A stretch of DNA of 64,000 nucleotides from Terramyces sp. JEL0728. Its lineage: Eukaryota; Chytridiomycota; Chytridiomycetes; Rhizophydiales; Terramycetaceae. A program made the translations under genes and the position numbers. Every line of letters begins with the position of its first letter. The first letter of the stretch is position 1. Location: NCBI GenBank assembly GCA_027603945.1, contig JADIIU010000066.1:1-64000 (forward strand). The letters run 5' to 3'. The notes under the pieces were generated by a model. That model ran no database searches. It was not told the DNA's origin and saw only the letters and a list, made by a program, of their open reading frames with translations. This document shows, in pieces, positions 1 to 9,293 of the stretch.

Positions 1-1
1 A

Positions 2-484
2 GGAATTCAACGAAGTGCGCTCCAAGAGTGGGCGAGATGGCAAGTAATCACCGCATCAGTGTTCTTGGTAGATGGAGGAATCTATACCATGTTCCCTGGC
101 AAGGATTATCCAACCTTCACAGAAATATTTGGAGCTCCAAATATATTTCCAGATTTGGGCCCAATTGTACAGTACGGACCTAGCAATCAGAGCGGAGTGT
201 TCTTTTTAGCTCCTCCAAAACCAATTTTCGGTCCATCTTTGCCTCTAGTAGGGGTTATTGCGTTGTTTGCAGCTGTTATTTGCTTTGCGATCGAATCAGA
301 CTATTTCCCAGCAATGGCTTCCATCCATGAAATGTCAAACGGACTCAGAATTGTGGTGTATGCTGTTTTTGGAATCATCTGCATAAACCAGCTGACTTTG
401 ATTCAACCGTCACTATTTCTGATTTTCGCATCTGGTATGCTCATATGGGATAGCTGCTCGCCTGAAGCACCACTACCAATATAA
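2..484 (+). CDS. Small four-helix membrane protein, copy 1 (5' end outside window)
   Basis: This is the left member of a tandem pair. It reads in frame from base 2 to a TAA at 482-484 and matches the downstream copy at 832-1323 almost base for base. By that comparison the start codon lies a few bases before the window. The visible protein has an N-terminal hydrophobic stretch containing ITASVFLVDGG, a polar loop rich in Pro and Gly, and two or three further hydrophobic helices near the C-terminus. Length and topology resemble the fungal DUF7727 family of small membrane proteins, but no diagnostic motif settles this. It is intronless. Function unknown; an integral membrane role is inferred from hydropathy only. 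Confidence 0.6.
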   Translation, partial: GIQRSALQEWARWQVITASVFLVDGGIYTMFPGKDYPTFTEIFGAPNIFPDLGPIVQYGPSNQSGVFFLAPPKPIFGPSLPLVGVIALFAAVICFAIESDYFPAMASIHEMSNGLRIVVYAVFGIICINQLTLIQPSLFLIFASGMLIWDSCSPEAPLPI

Positions 485-831
485 TGTAGATATATATCCA
501 AATAAAGAATATTTATAAAACGTGAAATCGTTCTGATAGTTTTATTCTTGCGGTTTTGGCTTGTAATGAGATGACTTGAGCAATTTACGCTTGAAATCCA
601 TTTAAATGTGTCCTTCTTGAATTGCACACAGCAAGCGGTACCCTGCTAACAATTAATAAAGTATCGTGTTTGCTCAGTTGACTACATGATCTAACCACCA
701 AAAATATTTTGTAATATGGATCGGTACTGAAAAGGCTTGCAACAATTCGAAACATGACCTAATTGCAAAGGCTAGCAGGCCGGGAACTGCCCCGATATAT
801 ATGAACTATCAAATGTGTCATCGCTTACCAA
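485..831. other. Spacer between the tandem duplicates
   Basis: This 347-bp non-coding stretch holds the 3' end of copy 1 (AATAAA at about 500) and the promoter of copy 2. A TATA-like gatatatatg lies at 793-802, about 30 bp before the ATG at 832. I see no gene in it. Confidence 0.6.
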
Positions 832-1323
832 ATGGGAAAAGGAATTCAACGAAGTGCGCTCCAAGAGTGGGCGAGATGGCAAGTAATCACTGCATCAGTG
901 TTCTTGGTAGATGGAGGAATCTACACCATGTTCCCTGGCAAGGATTATCCAACCTTCACAGAAATATTTGGAGCTCCAAATATATTTCCAGATTTGGGCC
1001 CAATTGTACAGTACGGACCAAGCAATCAGAGCGGAGTGTTCTTTTTAGCTCCTCCAGAACCAATTTTCGGTCCATCTTTGCCTTTAGTAGGGGTTATTGC
1101 GCTGTTTGCAGCTGTTATTTGCTTTGCGATCGAATCAGACTATTTCCCAGCAATGGCTTCCATCCATGAAATGTCAAACGGACTCAGAATTGTGTTGTAT
1201 GCTGTTTTTGGAATCATCTGCATAAACCAGCTGACTTTGATTCAACCGTCACTATTTCTGATTTTTGCATCTGGTATGCTCATATGGGATAGCTGCTCGC
1301 CTGAAGCACCACTCCCGAAATAA
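832..1323 (+). CDS. Small four-helix membrane protein, copy 2 (DUF7727-like?)
   Basis: This is a complete 163-residue intronless ORF and a near-identical tandem copy of the gene at 2-484. About a dozen base differences give only a few amino-acid changes: Lys to Glu in the proline-rich loop, Val to Leu in a helix, and the last residue. The ATG at 832 is the first in frame and follows a TATA-like element by about 30 bp. The stop TAA runs into AT-rich sequence with TAAATAAAC. Hydropathy shows an N-terminal helix, an extracellular or lumenal-style loop and three C-terminal helices. DUF7727-like topology is a guess. No enzymatic motif is visible. Confidence 0.7.
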   Translation: MGKGIQRSALQEWARWQVITASVFLVDGGIYTMFPGKDYPTFTEIFGAPNIFPDLGPIVQYGPSNQSGVFFLAPPEPIFGPSLPLVGVIALFAAVICFAIESDYFPAMASIHEMSNGLRIVLYAVFGIICINQLTLIQPSLFLIFASGMLIWDSCSPEAPLPK

Positions 1324-1748
1324 ATTATGTAAATAAACAAGTTTTAAATACAATTGTTTTGATCTCAAATTGATTTGCGATTGGCGATGGATTAGACTTG
1401 CTTACGCCAATATTTCAGAAATAGATTGCTCTCAATATTGGAATTGGATTGATACATGCAATTTACCTCCCAGCACGCGTGATGAAGAGAATAGCTTGGC
1501 TATTACCAATGTTCCAGAATGTGTGACGAATTTTCGGTGACGTAGGGTTCAAAAAAATTTCATGAATTGGAACAGCTGGCCTGGGACCTTGTAGGGTGTG
1601 CCATCAAAGTCGAGGACCTAGGGGTTCGACGGCTCCCCGTTTCATTCAACGCCCACAAAAAAAAGCCCATTCAGCCAAAGAAGCCTGAAACATCACAATG
1701 GATAAAATCCATTCTTAAATCTTACTAATTTTTTATCAGTTATTCACC
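1324..1748. other. Intergenic region upstream of NOX
   Basis: No ORF or RNA gene is recognisable here. It includes a short GC-rich patch at about 1600-1640 with a ttcga motif that does not fold as a tRNA T-arm, followed by an A8 run. It presumably carries the promoter for the NADPH oxidase. Confidence 0.4.
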
Positions 1749-3281
1749 ATGGTCGAAATCAACAAGAGGTTAATAATCTTCCATGTCCTTTTTTGGACAA
1801 GTCACCTAGTCGCATTTACTTATGGTTGGATGTAAGCCAATGTTAACTTTAGAAAACAAAGAGACGACTTTGAATTGAGAGTGCTCGATACAATTGGTTA
1901 CTCTGTGCTGGCATCCAGAGGTGCTGGATTCGTAATGGCGATCGATTGTTCGCTGCTACTACTTGGCGTCTGCAGAAATATAGTTAGGGTACTGCGTCAG
2001 TCGTTCTTGAACAAATGGATTCCTTTCGAAGAAAACCTGTATTTCCACAGATGGGTCGCCTATTCCATGATGTTTTTCGCTTTAGTCCACACAAATGCGC
2101 ACTACCAAAACTTTTTCACTGTACAATATCAATTACCACAAGCAAAGCTTGGCGAGGCATGGAATATTCACTTTACCCAATGGGGCGGTGCAACTGGACA
2201 CGTTATGTTATTCATTTGCTTCTTGATGTTCACATCTGTCAAGCGCGAAGTAAAACACAAAAACTTTGAAATCTTTTGGTACACGCATCACTTGTTTGTT
2301 CCATTCTACTTTTGCCTGTTCTTCCACGCTTATGGCTGCTTTGTCAAGTCTGCAGATACCAAGGCATGCAAAGGGTATCACTCCAACTATGGCACTATCC
2401 CAATTTTCTGCATCTACATTGCTGAAAGAATATTGAGAATGTATCGTGCCAACCAACCCACAGAATTAACAAAAGTCATTTTCCACCCAGGTAACACTAT
2501 GGAACTCAGATTTGAAAAGCCTTCATTCTTGTACAAACCGGGCCAATACTTGTTCTTGAACATCCCTTCTGTATCTCAATACCAATGGCATCCATTCACC
2601 ATCTCGTCAACTCCTGAAGAAGGCTTCATTTCCATTCACATTCGTATTCTTGGTGACTGGACAAAGAAAGCCGCAGATGTGCTTGGCTGCTTCAAGAACG
2701 GAGGAAATATGCAAAACGCTCCAAAAGTTTGCCTCGATGGTCCTTATGGTGCTCCTGCTGAAGATCTGTACAACTACAAAGTTGCTATGCTTGTCGGTGC
2801 TGGTATTGGTGTCACTCCTGCAGCTTCATTGTTGAAGTCTGTATGGTACAAATTCTATCGCAAAGCACCTATGCCTCTCAGCAAACTGTACTTTTTCTGG
2901 ATCAACAGAGATGTTCAAGCGTTTTCATGGTTCCAAAGTTTACTCGCTTCTCTGGAAGAAACAGTACCAACAACCATGCTCGAAATCCACACCTATTTAA
3001 CTGGAAAGCAATCAATAGATGATATTCAAAACATCGCATTGAACAGCAGTCTTGAAAGCGATCCAGTTACAGAGTTGAAAACAAGATGCCATTACGGTCG
3101 TCCAGACTGGGGCAGGATATTCAAGAGTGTCAGAGCTCAATCTAAGGGAGTTACTGGCGATAAATTGGATATTGGTGTTTTCTATTGCGGTCCAAATCCA
3201 ATCGCAAAACAATTACAAGCAGAAGGTGATCACAACTCTGATGAAAGTGTTGAATTCATTCTTCGCAAAGAACACTTCTAA
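1749..3281 (+). CDS. NADPH oxidase (NOX, gp91phox-like catalytic subunit)
   Basis: Transfers electrons from NADPH through FAD and two haems across a membrane to oxygen, producing superoxide. A 21-nt intron at 1832-1852 separates the first 27 codons; splicing gives 503 residues. Visible features in order: an N-terminal helix, ARGAG-like SRGAGF, and haem histidines in HRWVAYS...LVHTNAH and in YTHHLFVPFYFCLFFHA. Then follow the FAD-binding HPFTISS, the GPYGAP loop, the NADPH-binding GAGIGVTPAASLLKS, the CHYGRPDW segment, and FYCGPNP near the end. The C-terminus ends in FILRKEHF, as in the family. There are no EF-hands, so it is NOX2/NoxA-B type rather than NOX5 or DUOX. Its likely regulator, a p67phox/NoxR homologue, is at 9294-10758. 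A truncated C-terminal copy lies just downstream. Confidence 0.93.
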
Positions 3282-3597
3282 ACCTGTAATTAATAAAAGA
3301 ACTGAATTTATTTTTCGTGTTTTAAAAAAGTAATCCGCATTAGCATCCCCGACTTATCACCATTGGGTTGCAAAGCCATGCTGACTAGCAGTATGAAGTT
3401 TACTCTATAGTTTAGGGGATACGCAAAAAGTAGGCGAATCCCAGTTCCTGGTTTCAATTCCCAAGAAATGTTAAAAATACAAAGTTACAACTAAATACAT
3501 ACACCTAACAATCTTTTTCAGCCATTTATAAGCTGCTTAGGCAAAGTACATTTTGATTTATTTGTTAAATTAGCTTTAAATCCTATTAACTATTACT
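3282..3597. other. Intergenic region between NOX and its relic
   Basis: It contains AATAAA immediately after the NOX stop and otherwise AT-rich sequence. No gene is visible. Confidence 0.4.
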
Positions 3598-3814
3598 CAG
3601 TTACAGAGTTGAAACAAGATGCCATTATGGTCGTCCAGACTGGGGCAGGATATTCAAGAGTGTCAGAGCTCAGTCCAAGAGTATGAGTGGTAAAAAGTTG
3701 GAAATAGGTGTTTTCTACTGTGGGCCCAATCCAATAGCTAAACAACTTTTGATTGAAGGGGACGCACATTCTGATGAGCGTATTGCATTCATCTTGAGGA
3801 AAGAGCACTTTTAA
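3598..3814 (+). pseudogene. NOX C-terminal fragment (relic of a second NADPH oxidase)
   Basis: The stretch matches the last ~215 bp of the NOX gene, from the segment encoding CHYGRPDW to the FILRKEHF stop. It has no start and no upstream exons. One A is missing near its beginning (gttgaaacaag instead of gttgaaaacaag), which breaks the frame with any upstream codons. The first ~90 bases are nearly identical to the intact gene. The rest is more diverged but still encodes a clean NOX tail including FYCGPNPIAKQL, so much of the change is amino-acid conservative. It looks like the tail of a once functional paralogue, perhaps partly overwritten by gene conversion. Confidence 0.85.
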
Positions 3815-4259
3815 AATAAAATCTATTTCGATCCGTATCTATAGCTATCCACAAATGCCATACTTGAGAACTGAGCGCGTACGGATAAGTAAATTAAAAA
3901 CTGTCTTTGCAAAACCAATATGGAAGACGCATACAGCGATAAATCGGATGTCACTCAATCAAATTTTGCAATCATTTCGTCAGCCGAATAATGGCTACCC
4001 GGTGCTCATTGGAGACGCCGACGTCGGTCTCGCCAACCACCATATAATCATCATTGTCAAATTAATTTTGTTTGAATTTGAAACCGTTACATCATTTACC
4101 TGGGACAAAGGGGTAAGAAAAAATGATTTCATAGCAGGCTTCATAGGGCTAGTCTAGCCACCATTGTCCCGATCCATCAAGGCTTTAACTGAAACTGGTG
4201 GGCTTGAAGCTATTAGTGAACATATAAAAGGGTGAAACTGAGAATAGCAATCATTAATA
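3815..4259. other. Intergenic region upstream of Reeler-like gene 1
   Basis: A 100-codon ORF here has no coding character and I do not call it. The stretch ends with a TATA box 37 bp before the ATG of the next gene. Confidence 0.4.
4223..4232 (+). promoter_or_regulatory. TATA box of Reeler-like gene 1
   Basis: TATAAAAGGG lies 37 bp before the ATG at 4260. The same ten bases occur 33 bp before the sister gene at 5439, which supports a shared core promoter. Confidence 0.7.
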
Positions 4260-4889
4260 ATGTACATGAAATTCATCCTCAGTCTATTCGCCGCCACAGT
4301 CTTTGCTACTCCAACTGGAGCGCCAAAATGTACAATCAACGAAAAGGGAATCACAACTGGTATGGGTTCTCCAAATAACCCAGCGCTTGGATATACTGTT
4401 ACAGCTGCTCCTTCTGGCAATGGAATGATGTCTTTCACCATTGGTAACACTGCTGGCCAAACCAAATACCAGGGTATCTTGATGTACGTCACTTCTGGAT
4501 CAGACAACCTTACTCACATTGGTTCTTTCACCATTCCAGATCCTGCAAAGTACAAGTTCACCGATCCTTCTATTTGTTCCGCAGCAAACATCAAAGGTTC
4601 CCCACAATCTACTTTGACTCACTCTGCTCCAGCACCAGTTGATTTCTCCAAGCCAATTATGTGGCAAGCATCGCCTCAAGAAATGCAGCTTCCTAACTTG
4701 GCCGTCAATGTAGTTTTAGCACAGAAGAAGACCCCGGCTGACCAGTTCCCACAATGGCAACATTTGTCCAACATTCCAATCTCTTTCACTGGCGTTGCTG
4801 TTGCTAACGGTTCTGGTTCCGGCTCCAGCGGTGGAATGAGCTTACCGAACGGCGTTTCTAGAGTATTAAAGTGCACACCTAGAAACTAA
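4260..4889 (+). CDS. Secreted Reeler-domain-like protein 1
   Basis: A predicted 209-residue secreted protein. It opens with a short hydrophobic signal sequence (FILSLFAATVFA) followed by TPTGAPKC; either of two Met codons, at 4260 or 4266, could start it. The body carries the Reeler pattern: a beta-rich segment with FTIGNTAG, then YQGILMYV, a VGSF-like IGSF, a Cys, a TH pair and a Trp (LTHSAPAP...IMWQA), then VVLAQKK. The Reeler fold is extracellular and is found in animal defence proteins and some fungi. The C-terminus is Ser/Gly-rich. It is intronless, preceded by a strong TATA box, and paired with a longer paralogue at 5439-6410. Function unknown; a cell-surface or secreted matrix role is inferred. 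Confidence 0.75.
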   Translation: MYMKFILSLFAATVFATPTGAPKCTINEKGITTGMGSPNNPALGYTVTAAPSGNGMMSFTIGNTAGQTKYQGILMYVTSGSDNLTHIGSFTIPDPAKYKFTDPSICSAANIKGSPQSTLTHSAPAPVDFSKPIMWQASPQEMQLPNLAVNVVLAQKKTPADQFPQWQHLSNIPISFTGVAVANGSGSGSSGGMSLPNGVSRVLKCTPRN

Positions 4890-5438
4890 GTAATTATTTT
4901 AAATAAACGTGTATTAAACTGCTACAACTCTTTGTATTATCAATGCCTCAATAATTCCAGTTGATAGGATTGACATGAGCGATCTGTGATAGTGAGCTGA
5001 TATATAGCCTACATTGGAATCACTTTCAACGAGGATTCCAATTTGGATTAAGCCTTTGCGACTTTTAGTTCTAGCCTACTGGTTTCAGGAACTGTACAAG
5101 TTCAACTGGTCAAAGAATTATGATGTCATTACTCTACAGTTCAATCAATTGGAATCGAAATTAATCCAGAAAAATCGAAATTTTGCATAAAAAATAAAGA
5201 GAGAATTAGAAAAAGGGAACCCCAGATATTAAATACGGGAACGATCGAGAAATGCTATGGTGAGCGAATATAAGCTCTTTCTTTTCAAGTTTTCGCAATC
5301 ACAACAGTTTCAAGTTGGATGGGCGTTCTTGAGCCAACCAGGCTCCACCAACCAAAAAACCCCAGTGAACAACCGCTACGGACGGATGAAGCCTGCCAAA
5401 CTAAATATAAAAGGGAAGCCAATGAGCTTTAATTATAA
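4890..5438. other. Intergenic region between the two Reeler-like genes
   Basis: It contains the AATAAA of gene 1, then non-coding sequence, then the TATA box of gene 2 at 5406-5415. A long shadow frame crosses its right end but shows no coding signal. Confidence 0.4.
5406..5415 (+). promoter_or_regulatory. TATA box of Reeler-like gene 2
   Basis: TATAAAAGGG, identical to the box before the paralogous gene, placed 33 bp before the ATG at 5439. Confidence 0.7.
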
Positions 5439-6410
5439 ATGTTTACTTTCGCAGTCGCAGCCTATATACTATACAACGGAGTCCTTGCTACCCCAACTGG
5501 TGCTCCAAAATGCTCTATCAACGATAAGGGCATTACTGCTGGCATGGGTGCTCCAAATCCTGCTCTTGGTTACACTGTCACTCCTGCTCAGGCCGCTGAT
5601 GGAAGTATGTCGTTTACCATCGGCAACACTGCTGGTCTCACCAAATACCAAGGTATCTTGTTGTACGTCACTTCTGGATCAGACAACCTTACTCACGTTG
5701 GTTCTTTCACCCTCCCTGACCCAGCTAAATTCAAATTCCAAGATGCTGCCATTTGTTCTGGCCAAAAAGTCAAGGGAGACGCAAGTGCAACTGTCACTCA
5801 CGCTGCACCTGCACCTGTCGACTTTTCCAAACCGTTCATGTGGAAGGCTTCTGCTCAGGAAATGCAATTGCCAAGCTTGGCTCTTAACGTAGTAATTGCT
5901 CAGAAGAAGAACCCAACCGATCCATTCCCTCAGTGGCAACACTTGTCCAACATCCCGCTTGTACTTGGGCAATCTAGTGCAAACTCTAGCCCTGCTCCAT
6001 CTAACGGCCAATACAGCAGCGGGTACAACCAAGGTGCTCCTCGTAAGATTATCAAGTGCTATCCAAAGCAAAACAAGTATCCACAGCCAAGCACCAACAA
6101 CATTCCAAAGCAAGGATACGGCTCGTCAAATGGATATTCCCAACCACAAACCACCGATATTCCAAAGGCTCAAGGCTATGGACAACCACAAGGCTACAAC
6201 GCGCCAAAAGCGCAAGGATATGGCTCTCCAGCTCCTCAAGTAACTCAAGACCAGCCAAAGGCTCAAGGCTATGGACAACCACAAGGCTACAACGCGCCAA
6301 AAGCACAGGGATATGGCTCTACAGCCCAAGTAACTCAAGACCAGCCAAAAGCTCAAGGCTACGGATCTTCTAATTCCCCACAAGTAACACAGCCTGGTGC
6401 TCCTTACTAA
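5439..6410 (+). CDS. Secreted Reeler-domain-like protein 2 with Gln/Gly/Tyr-rich repeat tail
   Basis: A 323-residue paralogue of the upstream gene. Residues ~1-17 form a signal peptide ending at ATPTGAPKC. Residues ~18-185 align with the first protein (MSFTIGNTAG, YQGILLYV, VGSF, THAAPAP). The remaining ~120 residues are a low-complexity tail with repeated blocks containing PKAQGYGQPQGYNAP and QVTQDQ, rich in Gln, Gly, Pro and Tyr. Such tails are common in secreted adhesive or phase-separating proteins, but no function can be assigned here. It is intronless, with a TATA box 33 bp upstream. The ending TAA is followed closely by AATAAA. Gene 1 lacks the tail, so the repeat was gained or lost after duplication. 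Confidence 0.75.
   Translation: MFTFAVAAYILYNGVLATPTGAPKCSINDKGITAGMGAPNPALGYTVTPAQAADGSMSFTIGNTAGLTKYQGILLYVTSGSDNLTHVGSFTLPDPAKFKFQDAAICSGQKVKGDASATVTHAAPAPVDFSKPFMWKASAQEMQLPSLALNVVIAQKKNPTDPFPQWQHLSNIPLVLGQSSANSSPAPSNGQYSSGYNQGAPRKIIKCYPKQNKYPQPSTNNIPKQGYGSSNGYSQPQTTDIPKAQGYGQPQGYNAPKAQGYGSPAPQVTQDQPKAQGYGQPQGYNAPKAQGYGSTAQVTQDQPKAQGYGSSNSPQVTQPGAPY
6168..6370 (+). repeat. Coding tandem repeat in Reeler-like protein 2
   Basis: Two full units of 93 and 90 bp begin at 6168 and 6261, and a third partial unit begins at 6351. Each encodes AQGYGQPQGYNAPKAQGYGS followed by an Ala/Pro/Gln-Val-Thr spacer. The units are nearly identical at the DNA level, indicating recent expansion. Confidence 0.8.
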
Positions 6411-6442
6411 ACTTGTAGATTAAACAATAAATATATATTGAT

Positions 6443-7275
6443 TCATTTATTTTTGCTATTTGAAAGTGATTCTTTTAATACAAACAAGAGTGCCTGGCAT
6501 AAAACTGCCTTTGAGAGTTGAGAGTGCATTCCAGCATAGAGCCCAAAGATTCCGTCCATCTTTATGGTTTTGAATCCGCAATCCAAGACGCCATTGTACC
6601 GCTCATCCGCCTGTAATCTAGTTTTTATCAAAATATAAGGATACGCTAAGATTAGCTTTCATGTACTGCATATGGTGGCCAAGCTTTTTGTCAATGCGCC
6701 TATGAGGAAAGTAGATTTTGTATCCACAACATAGCTGTTTAATCTTTGATATAAACCGTATGTAATTGCTGGGTTGGCTGTCAGGACCAATGAGGCTCCA
6801 AATCCCCTCCACAGTCCAACGATCCCTTCTTTGTCTATGATATCCCGCGCAATTGCCAAGTATGTCTTGTCCTTATCGCTAACTTGCATCCTGGTAGTAA
6901 TCACCGAGACTGGAGTCGTGACTGCTCTTGATAGCCCACCAGCGATTGCGCCGAGCAGTAGTTCGATAGCTGTACTCTTTTTCGAGAAATATTTATAGTA
7001 CAGCTTTCTTACCAGGGCATAAAACCAGAAATATCCAAAATTAGAACAGAATGTTTGAAATAAAGATATCCGTATTCCAACATACAATCCAGCGGCCCCT
7101 TTAGTCCTAATGATTTCCTGTAGAGTATGGAACATTCTAGATTTCTGATTCTTGGTTTGTAATCGAGCTGTAATCCTAGATCAATGCATGATTACACATC
7201 GAGAGGATACACTGCTGCATTCGCCAGCACTGCACTTGTTGCACCAGTGATTGCTTCTTCCAATAATGTCGGCAT
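6443..7275 (-). CDS. Mitochondrial-carrier-family protein, peroxisomal ATP/adenine nucleotide type
   Basis: Two introns of 20 and 21 nt are removed to give 263 residues with the three repeats of the SLC25 family. Signature segments are YPLDVITARLQ in repeat 1, TTPVSVITTRMQ in repeat 2 and TYPYILIKTRLQ in repeat 3. The SNFGYF stretch and NPAITYGLYQRL resemble the SLC25A17/ANT1/PMP47 branch, which imports ATP or CoA-type cofactors into peroxisomes. Assignment to that branch is by resemblance only. The start at 7275 lies just 50 bp from the opposite-strand start of the TMEM33 homologue, so the two share a very short bidirectional promoter. Confidence 0.75.
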
Positions 7276-7325
7276 TGGAATACAAACTTTTTGTGCCACG
7301 TTTGAGCTTCAACTTTTCAAATCTA

Positions 7326-8147
7326 ATGGCAGACGCTGTACCGCCGCTTTTCGACAGAGTTAAAAAGGTAGCGCTAAAACTACAGTTTGTGTGGTTCCTC
7401 GGACATCTTATCACCGGTAATCAACAATTTATCCTAGTAATCCAAACCATTTTTTCGTTCCTCTCTTTTTCCAGCTGGACTTATTACAAAGCATTCTATG
7501 GAACTCTAGTTAGTTACGGAATCTTTTTATACGGAACTTATGGGGTAACCGTGGCTAATTTAGAAGCCGCAGTTCAACAAGGAATTTTTAGCACGAGTGT
7601 TACAGGATGAAAACTGCCAGTATTTTATTTTGGCTGTTATTTGGGTAACTGCCGCTCCAATTAGAGGTTAGTGCCGCTAATCCTAGTCGCTTTGATTCCA
7701 TATGCCACGTTTTCATTAATCCATGTGTTAGGATACATCAGATCAGACTTTCTTCCTCAGGTATTTCCAGGAAACACACTACCAGCTACAAAGAATATCG
7801 CAGCAGCAATTAACTCTGCGTTGGTGAGTTATCAAGCTCAAGCAATTTGGCTGGTCGCAAGGGCCGAAGTACTGATTATTTTCCCAGCAACAATCATCAC
7901 AATCTTTTGGGGCACGTCAATCTTCACTCCATTCTTGTACGGCCAGTTCTTGCAGTTCCGCTTCTTGAGCAGTCCATTAACTAGACAGGTATTTGGTGAT
8001 TTGGAAATCGTATTGGATAAACACATTACAAACAGCGCTCAAGTACCGGAATGGGCAAAGACTGGATATGGTAAAACCAAAGATTTGATTAAACAATATT
8101 GCAACTTGGAGGCTAGGGCTAGGGCCGCACAGGCAGCTCAACAATAA
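7326..8147 (+). CDS. TMEM33/Pom33 family ER-nuclear envelope membrane protein
   Basis: This is a multi-pass ER membrane protein family that shapes ER tubules and helps nuclear pore insertion. I start at the ATG at 7326 (MADAVPPLFDRV), because upstream in-frame Mets overlap the divergent carrier gene. Introns of 19 nt (7545-7563) and 20 nt (7667-7686) restore ARVLQDENCQYF and PYATFSLIH, matching the family's conserved central segment. A further 21-nt in-frame stretch from about 7416 has intron-like ends, so the product is 260 or 253 residues. The C-terminus is Ala/Gln-rich (EARARAAQAAQQ). It is co-directional with NAA50, 96 bp downstream. Confidence 0.8.
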
Positions 8148-8243
8148 ATCTTTTGCTCTTTAACAATCTATTTAATACCCTTGCGATTATTTTTATTGCA
8201 GCTGAAGGCGACATTTTCATTTTTAAATTCTTTACAATTTTGT

Positions 8244-8903
8244 ATGGCGTATCAACGAGAGTTTAAACAGCCAAAGATATCTCATTATTGGCCAGAGCCA
8301 AAACTACAGCAAATGCAAACATTTAAGCAATACGCATCTGCTGCAGAACCTATAGAAAGAACGCATATTACGGAAACGCTCGCCGTCAGCAACCATTTAA
8401 TCACCTTGAAATCAATACTAGAAGATAACTTGGATCATTACAAGAACCTCAATTTAATACTATTCCCTGTAACTTATAATTCTAAATTCTATCGAGATAT
8501 AGTGGAAACACACCCTTTAGAATACTGTAAAATTGGTTTTTGGTTGCTAACTTAGCGTATATAAATAATCAAGCTGTTGGAGCGATTTCGTGTAGAAAAG
8601 AAAATGTAAGTGGAGTGTACCGTGTATATATCATGACCCTCGGAGTACTGGCACCATTCAGGAGATACGGAATAGGTAATAATTGCTAACACAGGCTCTA
8701 TTTTGTTGAATAAAGTCTTGGATGCGTGTAGCAACGATCCTACCATTGACCATGTCTGTTTGCATGTTCAAATCACCAACCATACTGCAATCAAGTTTTA
8801 TCAGAATGCAGGCTTTGAGCTGCAGGATATTATCCACGGTTATTACGAATCTAATGTTGGTGTAACTCCTCCTCATGCTTATATCGTAATAAAGAAAATG
8901 TGA
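8244..8903 (+). CDS. NAA50: N-alpha-acetyltransferase 50 (San/NAA50-like GNAT)
   Basis: Acetylates protein N-termini, typically Met-Lys/Leu ends, in the NatE complex, and supports sister-chromatid cohesion in animals. Introns at 8536-8555 (20 nt) and 8676-8694 (19 nt) are removed to give 206 residues. Diagnostic segments are [16 protein letters not shown], the [14 protein letters not shown] strand, [18 protein letters not shown] (the acetyl-CoA pyrophosphate loop, RRYGIG) and [20 protein letters not shown]. Compared with animal NAA50, about 60 extra N-terminal residues precede the GNAT core. They may be a genuine extension or a misplaced start. Confidence 0.9.
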
Positions 8904-9293
8904 GGAGGAAAATGTATTATTGGAGTGTCTTTCATGCTATTAAATCCGCGTGGCTTGGGCTGTATAAAAGGGTTTTTTTTCTTTTTTTCCTTCAAAATAG
9001 TGGTGGAATCTGCAGGTTGTTTTCAAACTGGTTGAATGCTTGCAAACAGATTGCAAATTCTTCTGTTTAGGAATATGATGAAATTATATAGAGTCAAGCA
9101 CTGAAGAGGATGTTTCTTTTAAATAAGTGGGAATGTTCTCTTGATGTCAACTTTTATTCTGATTCCTAGCCTTTTATTCTTTCAGTGTGTTGCAGTCCGT
9201 AATTAAGGTATCCTCAATTACAGACTTTAACAGATTCAATTAAATCTGAAGAGGAACAATTTTGAGAGAAACAGAATTGAAAGATATAATAGT
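8904..9293. other. Intergenic region between convergent NAA50 and NoxR
   Basis: It holds a TATAAAAGGG followed directly by a T-rich tract (T8, then T7 after one C) at about 8963-8990, in an orientation that serves no gene I can find. Otherwise I see nothing. Confidence 0.4.

Noticed and set aside
59..627. Several overlapping frames on both strands over the duplicated gene
   Set aside because: They are shadows of the duplicated membrane-protein gene and its flanks and show no protein-like composition.
1560..1640. Possible tRNA around a ttcga motif
   Set aside because: The flanking bases do not form a five-pair T stem, and no acceptor or anticodon arm can be paired.
3855..4157. A 100-codon plus-strand ORF
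   Set aside because: No recognisable domain, low-complexity hydrophobic end, no nearby promoter or AATAAA; best seen as chance.
7416..7436. A third intron in TMEM33
   Set aside because: The 21-nt segment has intron-like ends, but removal keeps the frame either way and neither version is clearly better against the family; left undecided.
8963..8990. TATAAAAGGG plus T tract as a promoter
   Set aside because: It lies between two convergent 3' ends and no gene follows on the plus strand.
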